Shown one piece after another: positions 12,391 through 23,357 of a stretch of 64,000 nucleotides of DNA. Both the position numbers and the translations under genes were made by a program. Under the pieces are notes generated by a model. The model made no database searches. It saw only the letters and a program-made list of their open reading frames with translations, and was not told the origin of the DNA. Positions within the stretch are counted from its first letter, which is position 1. Every line of letters starts with the position of its first letter. Origin of the DNA: Eucalyptus grandis. Taxonomy: Eukaryota > Streptophyta > Magnoliopsida > Myrtales > Myrtaceae. Where the stretch lies: assembly GCF_016545825.1 (NCBI RefSeq), contig NC_052614.1, positions 61,883,864 to 61,947,863 of the forward strand, given 5' to 3'.

Positions 12391-12718
12391 ATGTGGTGCG
12401 GTGGTGCAGATTTGAGATTTAAACTTTTGAGATTTAAACTCTTAACTTTTGTGTTTGATTGACTTTACTTTTGTGTTTGGCTGTTTGGCTGTGACTGGAT
12501 TTGGATTTGGACTATTTGATTATTTGTTTATCTTAAGCACTATTTGTATTTCATGGCAAAGATAGTTGCTCATTTACAGGACTAACCTATTTTCTGTAGA
12601 TGCAGATTTTAATGTTATCTTTACTAAGCTAATTATCTTTAGTGAAATATTCATGTTTGCTTGAGTATTGTTTTGCAGGTCAAAATTATCCAAATCTGCA
12701 GGAAAGTTTTGTCACCAT

Positions 12719-12733
12719 AAAAAAGGGAGAGAT
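12719..12733 (+). other. Terminal polypurine tract of Copia-1
   Basis: AAAAAAGGGAGAGAT abuts the TG of the 3' LTR, the expected plus-strand primer site. Confidence 0.85.
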
Positions 12734-13668
12734 TGTTGGAGAAAACTTCCTTGAGTGTTTTGAATTTGACAAAATGTTTCCATCAGTCTAGTCTCGAAGA
12801 CTTACGACTCTTCCATCAAAGTCCGAAGACCTCCTGATCGTTAGACTCAAGACTCAAAGTCTATCCTCATTGACAGTTTCTAGACTGTCGAAGAATGTTT
12901 ATCCAGAATTGAGTATTTCGTTAAGGATTTGATTCTATCGACTAAAGAAAATCTTTTAGCTGGATATAGCATGTCGGAATCCATTATTCAAATTGAGATT
13001 GATTCAGGGATTTTGGATCCGTTGAATGGCAAAGTATACTTGGAAGGTTCTACTTATGGAAACCTAGATCCTGATTGTATGGGCGAGCATGATTGGTGGG
13101 CTATCGACATATTCCTTAAATAACTCGAAATTTCCCTAATTGATTCTATCTAATGGATAGATTGGAAGAACTCCTTTAGTAAGTGCCAATGGGTGTGATG
13201 GCATGAAGGAGTATATAAGGAAGACATTCTAGTTATTCGAGTGTGTGCGCAATAGAAGAATTCTAAAGTCCGAAGCTCCTTGTTCTTAGTCAATTCAATT
13301 ATTGAGCGAAATCTTGTACGCAAAAGAGAGTTTATATCTTTGTGAGACCTTGAGAAAGTGTAGTAGAGTCTTTACACTGTGGAATCAAGGAAGAGCTTTA
13401 CTGTAACAACTCTTTTTCATAGTGAAATACAACCGGTGGGCTGTCAGTGTGGAAGAGTGGACGTAGGCTTGGATTAAGCCGAACCACTATAAATCTTGTG
13501 TTCTTATTCTCTTCCCTAAGCTCTTTTACTTTGATCGTAACTCAATTTGTTTACAAGAGTCTAATTTCCTTTTCATAATCTATTGTTGATTAGAGTTGCA
13601 CACTTCTCTCTAGAAAATTTGTTTTTGTACCTATTCACCCCCTCTAGGTGCTCGTACTAGCTTTCACA
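12734..13668 (+). repeat. 3' LTR of Copia-1
   Basis: A 935-bp direct repeat of 4059-4993 with scattered substitutions, ending CTTTCACA and followed by the target duplication TCAAT (13669-13673). Confidence 0.92.
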
Positions 13669-14269
13669 TCAATCACCTCAGCAAAGATACCAAAACTTCT
13701 TATGGGACCCATCCTAAGATCGTAGGGAGTGGTGTGGAACTAGGCTTTGAATCGATCAGGTACCTCATGGTGTGGGACTTCTTCAACCTAGACTATGGTC
13801 TCAACCAACTCGTAAGTCCAATCACTTCTGGGATCGGGGAAAATAGAGACCTGCTCGGTTATTCTCACGGGACGACCAAGACTCCCAGGGGGAGTTGCCA
13901 TCTGTGAACCTGAAAATGGTTATGTAATAACTAGTGAGACAATGTCTTAGCAAGTTCAACCCCTTAAGACCCAATTAGGAAGAAAATATACCTTGAGGGC
14001 TGCCTAAGCACAACACAGGTAAGTGGATTTACCTTGGTCTAAGTTCCATCCTGCAAATAAACATTATTTATAAATGCCTTAAATCACATCAATCAATCAA
14101 TTCATAACATCAGATCAAATCATTGATCAATCGACCTAGTCGATTACATGTCATCATGACCCTTTCTTGGTCGACTCATCTCATACCATCTATAAATCTG
14201 CACATATTAGGACTCCTCATTGCTAAGCTGATAAATAGATAGTATAGCTCACTTCTGAGATGATCGGGT

Positions 14270-14448
14270 ATATTGTTCTCTACTAAGCTGCCATATCGCT
14301 CGTAGGCTGATATAGTATACTGACATATTCAATCCAAACTGATAAGGTATAATGCTTTCTGCTAAGTTGACATATCGCTCATGGTCTGATATAGTATACC
14401 GGTATACTGCTCTCTGCTAAGCTAACATATCGCCCGTAGGCCGATATA
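14270..14448. repeat. Short tandem repeats inside the Gypsy solo LTR
   Basis: Three imperfect copies of a unit of about 60-75 bp containing gctaagctgacatatcgc followed by taggctgatatagtatac. The matching zones of the other Gypsy LTRs (31780-31970 and 40130-40220) hold a similar repetitive block with gtgtgtcggtgga phrases. It is probably a regulatory or variable part of the LTR. Confidence 0.55.
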
Positions 14449-15270
14449 GGGCCTGTTTGGTTCGGCTTTTGGGGAATGCATTTGCCAAAATGCAAATACT
14501 TTTAGGTGAAGTGGGTTTTCCAAAATGCAAATATTTTTTGGTAAAATTTGCATTGAGATACAATTTTGGCCAAAATACCGTTTGGTAAAATTTGCATTGA
14601 GATACAATTTTGGCCAAAAACTGTTTGGTAAAATTTGCATTTGTAAATAACTTTTATTAAATTAAAAAACAAAAAAAAATTCTATTTTCTTTTTTGAAGT
14701 CCGGCCACCAGATCGCCGGATCCGGCGGCTGGATGGCCAGATCTAGCCGCCTAGGTCACACGACCGCAGTGACTAGGCGCGCTTGCTCGGGGTTGCCCGA
14801 CCTCGTCGATTGTTGCCTGGGGTGGCCTGACCCCGGCGATCGTCGCCTGGGGTCGCCTGACCCGGGCAATCGTTGCCCGGGTCACCCGACCCTGGCGACC
14901 CCAGGCAACAGCTACCTGGGTCGCACGACCCAGGCTCTGCCTAAGGTTCGGTGACGGTCGCCAGGGTTGGGCGACCCTTGGCCAGTGGTCGTTGGTGCGC
15001 GCGACCCCTTGTCTAGCGGTCGTCAGCCTTCGATCGACTTGTCCACCGGAGAGATGAACAATGATGAACTCCATGCCGGAAGTTGCATTCTGAAAATGCA
15101 ATTTCCCAATGGACCTCTACCCCTCCATTCCCCCAAAGGCCTTTGAAGCCCCTTGAAGATGCAATTACATCTTCCCAAAGTTCTCAAAAAATTGAACTAA
15201 ACACCACAGCATTTGGCCAAACCCCTTTAGAACCCCAAAGAGCATTCCAAATGTTGAACCAAACAGGGCC
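14449..15270. mobile_element. Harbinger/Tourist-like foldback MITE, 822 bp
   Basis: Its terminal inverted repeats are GGGCCTGTTTGGTTC on the left and GAACCAAACAGGGCC on the right, with a three-base duplication ATA at 14446-14448 and 15271-15273. The uninterrupted phrase gatatagtatacc occurs elsewhere in the same LTR. The left arm holds two and a half copies of a repeat of about 44 bp with ggtaaaatttgcattgag. The core (14750-15030) is GC-rich with many inverted gacc/ggtc blocks. There is no transposase. TIR sequence and 3-bp duplication fit PIF/Harbinger. Confidence 0.8.
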
Positions 15271-17672
15271 ATAGTATACCATCCCAATTATAGAACCAAT
15301 TCCATCCTTTTATCATTCTCGATAAAAATAGCCATGTGTGGGTACACGGTCGACCTTAGCCAAAATATGATAATTTCACATTTTTAAACATCCCACTAGT
15401 TGCAATAGCCTATAACATATTTTTGGCGATGTAAACCGACACTTGGTAAGTTTCCCATTAATTACCAAAATTAATTAATTTAGGAATAAAATCCTAAAAT
15501 CACAATTAAATCAATTCAACACAATATAGAGTTCAAATAAATAAACAAACCGCACCACAATAATCGCATAAAATTTTAGTCGTCGGCTATCCCAGCTAAT
15601 TTTCAGAAAATAAATAATTAACTAAATAATTACATAAAATATTGAATAAATGTAATAAATCCAACTTAGGCCCGTTATAGCATAATTGGAAGCCAAAACG
15701 GACCCAGCAAAATTCCAAGGTTCGTTCAATAAATAATAGCACGAGTCTATTTGCTAACGTCACTAACTAACCACCTAACATGCATTTGTAGATAATTAAA
15801 TTAACTAATCTAATCTAATCTATCCATCTAAACATGCTTAATTTAATCTAAACAACCCCTAAACGTAATTAACCAACTAAACAAGGATTAGTGTGTTAAA
15901 CTCACTAGTTTGGCGATTCGCTCGGATCGAAACATCGGAACGCGGAGGGGCTCGATAAACCTCAAGCGGGACCGCCAAGCGGGGCCGGGATAGGCCCGAA
16001 AATGGCCTCGCAAAGCCCACCGTTAAGCTGAGAGGGCTGTTTTGCTTCTGCAGGTTGCTTGGGCAGCTCGATTTGGGGTTGTCGATGGAGCTAATGGGTT
16101 GGATTACAGGCCGAGCGGGGCTGGAATGAAAGGCCACTGGACCCCGGTGGTTTTGCTGGTGATCGATGGGCCTGCTACTTGAAGATGGAGCTGGGTTGGA
16201 GGCTGAAAGGGGAGTTGCACGTGGGCCTGCCGAGCAAAAGGCCGGAAAGGAGCTACGGTGATGGCGCCGATTTGCTGGGGAAAAAGACTAAATTGGTGGG
16301 CTCAATGGAGAAGTGGTGGCAATCTGCATGTGAAGGAGAAACGATTGAAGGTGGAGAATCGGTGGGGGCACGAACCTGCAGGGAAATGGATAGCTACCAG
16401 AGTACAAAAGGAGAAATAGATAAATAGAGAGAGAGAGGGAGACATGCACGCATGTGGGCTAAGGGTCCACAGGTCAACAAGGAGAAAGCACCAGTGAAGA
16501 CCGCTGCAGGATTTGCTCCTAGAGAAAAAGAAAGAGATAAGGGAGAGGGGAAAAAGGGGGAAAGCAACGAGAGAGAGAGACATGCACGCACATGGATAGG
16601 GAGGAAGAAGAAATGTTGGCTAAAGAAAGAGAGAAAACGTGCGCGAGATAGGAGGAACGTCGGCCGAAGGGGGGTGTGTGCGTGTAGGGCATGGGACCAA
16701 GAGAAAAGGAAAATAGGATAAACTAAAGTTATAATCTTGGTCAACTTCAAAACAACTTTGTCAATTGGTTATCCTAGGGCCAATTTCTTTACCAATTGCA
16801 CCATTTGAAGTCTAAACAAAGACCAAGATAAGATGGTCCATTTATCTCACGAATTTCCTTCAATTCCGAATTCTATTTCATTTTTCTCGGAGTCTAATTT
16901 TCTGAAATAACTTCTCCGATTGGAGTCTGATTTAATGCGGAAAAAGCCCACGAAATTTCCTGTCACTAATTCACACACACCAGATGCCAAAAATCCTTTC
17001 AAATTGACCAATTTGAGTTTCCATTCATTTTCCGAATCATCTATTTTGAATTTCCATAAAAATCCTGAACTCGTTGGAACTTCCTTGAAAGGTGAGTCAA
17101 CGTTCTTAGAATGACTCATGACATAACATAACTTTCAATTTCTTAAATCAGATTCAAATTCGCGGTTAATTTCATTCAGACGTGGTTTTAGCATGACCTA
17201 GCATACCGGGTAGTTTTAGGAATTTTTGGTGCAATTGACCTGTGGTCGATGTTTTTTTCGAGACACACATACCTCTTTGACACATTGGCGACGGTGGTCG
17301 TAAAAATCTCAAGGTTTCAAATACTGACACATGGTACCCAAAACAACATAAAATCAGTCTGGTGTCGATTGATGAGAATTTTGCAATCGGATGGAATCAC
17401 CCATACTTTGATCACACACCTCAGTTGAATCGACCTATCTCCGATCTCTGATCGATTTTGACAATGCCGTAATGACCCTTCCAGACTAGTACGGTCAAGC
17501 AGTCAATTTATGGTCGAATTCTCATGTCTATTGCATTAAAATCCCTTAATGGCTTAACCCGATAGATCAATTATCTCATGAGTGGCCAATTCAAAGAAAA
17601 ACACTATAGTCACATCGACGAAATGCCCATCTTATTCAATCGAAATCAAAACCTGAAAATCATGATGTCACA
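15271..17672 (-). repeat. Promoter-proximal part of the Gypsy solo LTR
   Basis: No gene. The sequence reads as the reverse complement of the 5' two thirds of the Gypsy LTR at 37936. The middle (16170-16700) is strongly purine-rich with several GA runs, and open frames there on both strands come from that base bias. Confidence 0.7.
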
Positions 17673-17677
17673 GAAAC

Positions 17678-18058
17678 ACAAGAGAGAGTGACTTAATGAG
17701 AGAGAAAGAAACTCTTCATTGAGTGATCGTACTCAAATTGCTATAATTCTCTTTTGATTTCATAGTGAAATCTAGCCAGAAGGCTGTCAGTGTGGAAGAG
17801 GGGACATAGGCTTGATTTAAGCCGAACCACATAATTCCCGTGTCCAATTTTCTCTTCCTTTAACTCCTATAATTTGGTTGTTGAGATATTTTTCCATGTT
17901 ATGCTAAATTCCAAAATATCTTATTTGAGTTTGAATTGAAATTATAAGTCTAGTGTTAGTTAGACTTTGTTTTAAGAAAATAACTTTTACAGCTCTTATT
18001 GGCTAAATTCGTTTTTACACCTATCCACCCTTTTCTAGGTGGTAATACTGCACTTTCA
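17678..18058 (+). repeat. 5' LTR of Copia-2, second part
   Basis: It continues the LTR broken at 3665. It shares the phrase tagtgaaatctagcc...gctgtcagtgtggaagagg with the Copia-1 LTR end and finishes GCACTTTCA just before the PBS. The copy of GAAAC at 17673-17677 is the target duplication of the solo LTR. Confidence 0.8.
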
Positions 18059-18060
18059 AT

Positions 18061-18072
18061 TGGTATTAGAGC
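18061..18072 (+). other. Primer binding site of Copia-2
   Basis: TGGTATTAGAGC, an initiator-Met-type primer site with one change from TGGTATCAGAGC, placed two bases after the LTR. Confidence 0.85.
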
Positions 18073-18125
18073 CTTGGTGCTTATTTTGTTTTGAAGTGTT
18101 TTTACTTCTAAACTAAAGATTTTCT

Positions 18126-19842
18126 ATGGCTAGTATCTTGGCTCCAGGATTGGTTGAAGGATAAAGCAACACCAGACCACCCTATTTTGATGGAAAAGAG
18201 TACAATGTATGGAAGAACAAAATGAAGGCATTCCTAAGATCCAAAGGTTCTCTGGAATGGGATGTTGTCGAAAGAGGAATAAATCCAAGGGCAACATCAG
18301 TGTCAAATAAAGGAAAAGAAGTGATAGAAAAAATGCTGAAGAATCAATACAAGCTGAAATTACCAAGAGACAAGCTCTTGATGCTAAAGCTATTTATTCT
18401 ATATACTGTTCTTTGTCTCATACTAAGTATAATCGAATTTCTTCATGTGAAATAGCTAAAGAGGTTTGGGATAGACTTCACATCACTTATGAGGAGGCTG
18501 ATCGAGTAAAAGAAACAAAAATAAACATTCTACTTTGACAATATGAGTCCTTTAGAATGAAGCCTGGTGAGTCTATGGGTGATATATTCAGTCGCTAAAC
18601 TGAAATTGTAAATGGATTGGCCTATCAAGGTCAACCAATTTCTTGACCAATGAAGGTCAATAAATTGCTACGTGGACTTTCAAAAGATTGGAATCACGTG
18701 AAGACATCAATCAAAGGGACTCAAAGGATCATGCCTCTTTCTGTTGATGAGTTGATAGGCACGCTCCAATTGTATCAAGTGGAGCAGATCAATGATGAGG
18801 AAGATCCAAAAGGTAATAAGTCAATTGCACTAAAGTCTAATGTTATTTCTGATGACACAGATACAGACGATGACATGGACGAGGAGGAGCTAGCCCTGAT
18901 GATAAAGAAATTCAGAAAACTGAATAGGAAATGAAGAAGAATAAATTGGAAGAAGCAAAGCAAGCAGGATTTTCAGAAGAAACCAATGGAAGATATTGAA
19001 ACAAGTAAAGATGTAGTATGTTTCGAATGCAAGAAAAATGGACACATCAAGCCTACCCATCCCTTGTTGAAAAAGAAGGAAAGTATGAGAAGTATAAGAA
19101 AGCTCTTAAAGCAAAAACCTGGAGTGACACCGAATGTGAAGAAAGTGAAGAGGAATTTGCAAAATATATGTTTGATGGCTCACTTAGAATCAGACTTAGA
19201 TTCAAAATTAGACACAGATTTAGATTTTGACAAGGAAATTGAGGTAAGCCACTCAGAAATTTCCGTTAAAGTTTTTAAGTATATAGATGAACTTTGCCTC
19301 AACTTCAAATCTTCTCTTAAAAGGATTTTTGAACTGAAATAGGAAAATTCTAAACTCAAGCAACAAGATGATTCTTGGAGAGAAAAGTTTGAAAGTCTGA
19401 AAATGATTTTGATGATTTGAAAGCAGATGCGACTCTTTTTCAAAAGAAAATGTCTATTTGAAAAATGAAATTTTAGATATTTCTAAAAGGTTTTCCAAAG
19501 GATCGGAAAGGTTAGAAAAAATTCTTTCAGCTTAAATACCATACTTTAACAAATCTAGTTTGGGTATGAATAATGAAACGACTTTTTTTAATTGATTTTT
19601 CCAAAGTAAATGAAAAACTCATATAATGACCTCTAAAGTCTTTTTACAAAAATCATTTTCAAAAGGATTTTGTAAAACCCGTTGGTCGGAATGCTGTCAA
19701 ATGTTCTAAGTGTAACAACTCAAAACATTTTGAGAATGAATGTCCTAAAGTTTGGAGACCTGTTAAGAAGGATTGGGCAAAGGCTGTTTTTAATACTAAC
19801 TCTCCTGGACCCAAGAAAATTTGGGTACCAAAGAAAGCTTGA
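18126..19842 (+). pseudogene. Copia-2 gag, heavily interrupted
   Basis: It starts at ATG 18126 (MASILAPGLVEG) and meets an in-frame TAA within 13 codons. Open pieces continue at 18222-18455, 18650-18934 and 18986-19342. The first zinc knuckle is CFECKKNGHIKPTH, in which the last Cys is His. A second knuckle, CSKCNNSKHFENEC, is complete near 19710, showing that this family has two C2HC knuckles. The gene ends WVPKKA* at 19840-19842, the same peptide as Copia-1. It is more decayed than Copia-1 gag, as expected for the host of a nested insertion. Confidence 0.82.
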
Positions 19843-19863
19843 GATCTTCTTCTGATTGTAGGT

Positions 19864-22800
19864 TATTATTAAAAGAAAAAACAAATGGTACTTGGATAGT
19901 GGCTACTCTAGACATATAACTGGAGATCCAAGTAGTTTTGTTAAGATTGAAAGACAAAAAGGAGGAAATGTCTCTTTTGGAGGAAATAGCAAAGTAAAAA
20001 TTATCGGACGAGGAACAAGAAAGATTAGAAGCCTACTCATCAACAATGTTTCACTAGTAAAATATTTAAATTATAATCTTCTGAGTATAAGTCAGCTATG
20101 TGATACAAGTTTCAGAATCAATTTTCAAGAAGACATTTGTTCTGGAGTGAGTCGAGATTTGTCTTAATCTTTTACTAGGCGAAGATATGTCAATATTTAT
20201 CTTTTGCACATAAGTTTAAAGAATTTTCAGTGCCTCATTTCTATTCAAGATGAAGCAAATCTTTGGCATCATAAGCTAGGACATGTGAATATGAAACAGA
20301 TTGCCAAACTCTCTTCTAAAAAATGGCTTATCAAAAGTCCGAATTGTGTACTCCGTGTATTGGGAAAATAGGTTAGAGGTTGTTTTAAACCAGTAAATCA
20401 AGTTTCTACCAATCGTGTTTTGCAGCTTCTTCATATGGACCTTTTTTGACCAACAAAAACACAGAGTATTGGTGGAAAGAAATATTGTTGGTAATTGTAG
20501 ATGATTTTTCACGTTTTACTTGAGTATTCTTTTTGCCTAGTAAGTTTGAAACCTTCTTTTACTTTTCAAAATTTGCCAAGAAAGTTCAGAACGAGAAATG
20601 TTATGTTATTTCAAGTATAAAGACTAATCATGGGGGAGAATTTTAAAATCAAGACTTTGCAAAATTCTGTGATGAGTTTGGTCTTTAACATGTTTTTTTG
20701 TCTCCATATACTCCTGAACAAAATGGAGTTGTGAAAAGGAAAAATAGATCATTACAAGAGATGGCCAGAACTCTTTTAATAGAAAGTAAAATTTATTCTC
20801 GTTTTGGGGCAGAAGCCGTTTCTATTGTCTGCTATATAATTAACAGGGTATTTTTAAGACCCATCTTAGAAGAGACTCCCTATGAAGTATATAAAGGAAA
20901 GAAGCCAAACATCTTTTACTTTCATATGTTTGGCTATAAGTGTTTTATCTTGAAGAATGCACATGATCGAGCTGAAAAATTTGAAGAAAGATCAGATGAA
21001 GGAATATTTCTTGGGTATTCTACATCAAGTAAAGCTTATAGGGTTTTCAACAAGAATACTCAATCTGTCGAAGAATCTATGATTGTCAGATTTCAGGAAA
21101 GTATTCAGATTCAACCAGATCAGACTCAACTTGAAGAGTTTGAACTAGATTCAGACTTAATAAAGTCTGATTCCCCAGGAGAACGTCAATCTTTTGAAGA
21201 TCAAGGTCAAGTAGAACAAAAGTTAGAAAATTCAAAGGAAACATATGATCAGCAGATCTCAACAGGAAATGACAAATTGAAAACCAACTGGAAGCATAAA
21301 TCAAGTTATCCCAAAGAGCTCATAATTGGCAATTTAGAATAAGGAATTCACACTAGATCCAAAGCAAAAGAAGATTTCAGTGCAATAGCACTTATTTCAG
21401 AAATAAAACCAAAAGGAGTAGAAGAAGCACTATCTGATGAAAGTTGAATAGAAGAAATGCAGGAAGAACTCGGACAATTCAAACGTTTGGGAATTGATTC
21501 CTAAACCAAAAGACAAATTTGTCATTGGAACAAAGTGGGTTTTTAGAAACAAGATAAATGAAAAAGGGTAAAGTAACCAGAAACAAAGCAAGGCTCGTGG
21601 CAATAGGTTACACACAGGAGGAAGGAATAGACTATGATGAGACTTATGCACCTGTAGCTAGGTTAGAAGTAGTTAGGCTACTACTCGCATATGCCTGTTT
21701 TCAAAATTTTAGGTTATTCCAGATGGACGTCAAGAGTGCTTTCTTTAATGGATTTATACAAGAAGAAGTCTATATGGAACAACCACCAGGATTTGAAGAT
21801 CCTAGAAAACCAGACTTTGTCTACAGACTAAAGAAGGCGTTGTATGGTCTGAAACAGGCACCCCGAGCTTGGTATGAGAGGCTAAATAAGTTTTTAATAA
21901 ATAATGGTTTTGAAAAAGGAAAAGTTGACACAACCTTGTTTATCAAAAATGAAGAAAAATATTTCTAACTTGTTCAAATATATGTAGATGATATAATCTT
22001 TGGATCTTCTAATGAGAATATGTGCAAGAGGTTCTCAAAGTCTATGCAGGAAGAATTAGAAAATGAGTATGATGGGATAATTAACCTTCTTTATGGGTCT
22101 ACAAGTCAAGCAATTGAAGAAATGAACATTCATTTATCAAGAGAAATATGCCAAAGATGTTATCAAGAAGTTTGGAATGGAAAACTGTAAGAATATAGAA
22201 ACTCCCATGTCAAGTTCTTCAAAGCTTGAAAAAGATGAAGATGGAAAGAAGGTTGACCAAAAGCTATACAGAAGCATGATTGGTTCTCTTCTTTATCTAA
22301 TTGCTTTTAAACCAGATATTTTATTTAGTGTGTGTATATATGCTACATTTCAATCTGATCCCAAAGAGTCACACCTTAGTGCTATTAAACGTATCATAAA
22401 ATATATTGTGACTTACCCAAAGCTAGGTCTATGATATCCAAAAGGAGGAGACTTTACTTTATTTGATTATTCTAATGCTAATCTGGCTGGTTGTAGAGTT
22501 GATAGGAAAAGTACCTTAGGGACATGTCAACTATTGGGACAAATGTTAGTGTCCTGGTTTTCAAGAAAGTAGAATATAATGGCTCTTTCAACAACAGAAG
22601 CAGAGTATGTTGCTCTTGGAAGTTGTTGCTCACAAATTCTATGGATTAGGCAACAACTAAGAGACTTTAGAATAGAAGAATCATGCACTGAAATTAGATG
22701 TGACAACACAAGTGCGATCAATCTTACCATAAATCCAATTCTTTACTCAAGAGCAAAGCACATCGAAATTAGCCATCACTTCATAAGGGATCATGTACAA

Positions 22801-22938
22801 AATGGCGAGATCAATGTTCATTTCATCGATTCAAAGAACCAAATGGCATATATCTTTACAAAACCATTAGAGAAAGACTTATTCAAGTCCATCCGTGAAA
22901 AGATGAATATTACTCTTCTATCTGATCAAAGTTTATGA
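19864..22938 (+). pseudogene. Copia-2 pol: protease, integrase, RT, RNase H
   Basis: Protease near 19885: WYLDSGYSRHITGD, DSG retained. The integrase is disabled: the catalytic second Asp reads Asn (IKTNHGGEF, near 20620) and the Glu reads Lys (NGVVKRKN, near 20725); several stops flank it. RT (21558-22030) keeps YVDDIIFGS, but a stop lies just before it at 21966. RNase H (22579-22938) keeps STTEAEYVALGSCC and FTKPLEK. Frameshifts separate these blocks. Domain order and motifs are the same as Copia-1, and the two elements belong to one lineage but are well diverged. Confidence 0.88.
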
Positions 22939-23357
22939 ACATGCAGACCCAACTGATCAATATCTAGGAAACACATACGTTTGAAAGTCTTCCAAGCTCA
23001 AGTAGTTTTATTTTAAGGTTTTGGCATGTAAGTTTCCTTCCATATTGAACAGGTATGATTATTCTTAATTTATCGCTTGTCTTTTTATTTTTGGAAATTG
23101 TAATTTCCTTGTTGATTTTTTGGAATTTATTTCAAAAATTATTAGCGATACCTTTTTGAATTTTTTGAAAAGACATTTTCCTATATGATGGTTCGGTTGC
23201 CATATTTCAATTTCTTTAAATCTCAAAAAAAAAAAAAAAAAAAAAAAAAGTTCCCCGACGATTGGAGTTTGTTTTTGAACCCTAATTCTCAAACCCTCAT
23301 CTCTCTTGAATCCTCTCGCAAACTCTTTGCAAATTTCCTACTCAATCCTACACAAAC

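Larger units (their letters stand above)
4059..13668 (+). mobile_element. Copia-1: full-length Sirevirus-like Copia retrotransposon with a third ORF
   Basis: The element is 9,610 bp with equal 935-bp LTRs that start TGTTGGAGAAAACTTC and end CTTTCACA. The target duplication TCAAT flanks it at 4054-4058 and 13669-13673. A tRNA-iMet-type PBS follows the 5' LTR and a polypurine tract precedes the 3' LTR. The order gag, protease, integrase, RT, RNase H is Copia-type. A third ORF downstream of pol and two separate polypurine tracts are features described for Sireviruses (SIRE/Maximus). The LTRs differ at many sites, so the insertion is not recent. Gag, pol and ORF3 all contain stops or frameshifts, so mobility would need proteins from elsewhere. 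Confidence 0.92.
3666..17672 (-). mobile_element. Gypsy-type solo LTR, interrupted by Copia-1 and a MITE
   Basis: Read on the minus strand it starts TGTGACATCATG (right edge 17672) and ends CATGATA (left edge 3666). The second end is a decayed GTGTGACA with three transitions. It is flanked by GAAAC on both sides (3661-3665 and 17673-17677). Reverse-complement blocks match the 3' LTR of the Gypsy element at 37936-41186: 17190-17640 matches 37960-38460, 15300-15900 matches 39400-40000, and 13670-14050 plus 3672-4058 match 40440-41186. No internal retroviral genes are present, so it is a solo LTR left by LTR-LTR recombination. Without its guests it is about 3.6 kb, long for an LTR. Confidence 0.82.

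Noticed and set aside
14220..14450. CRISPR-like array
   Set aside because: Three degenerate tandem copies without regular spacers, inside a plant LTR.
16179..16750. Overlapping open frames of 80-120 codons on both strands
   Set aside because: They lie in a purine-rich part of the Gypsy solo LTR; the peptides are runs of Lys/Glu/Arg or Ser/Leu/Phe caused by base bias.
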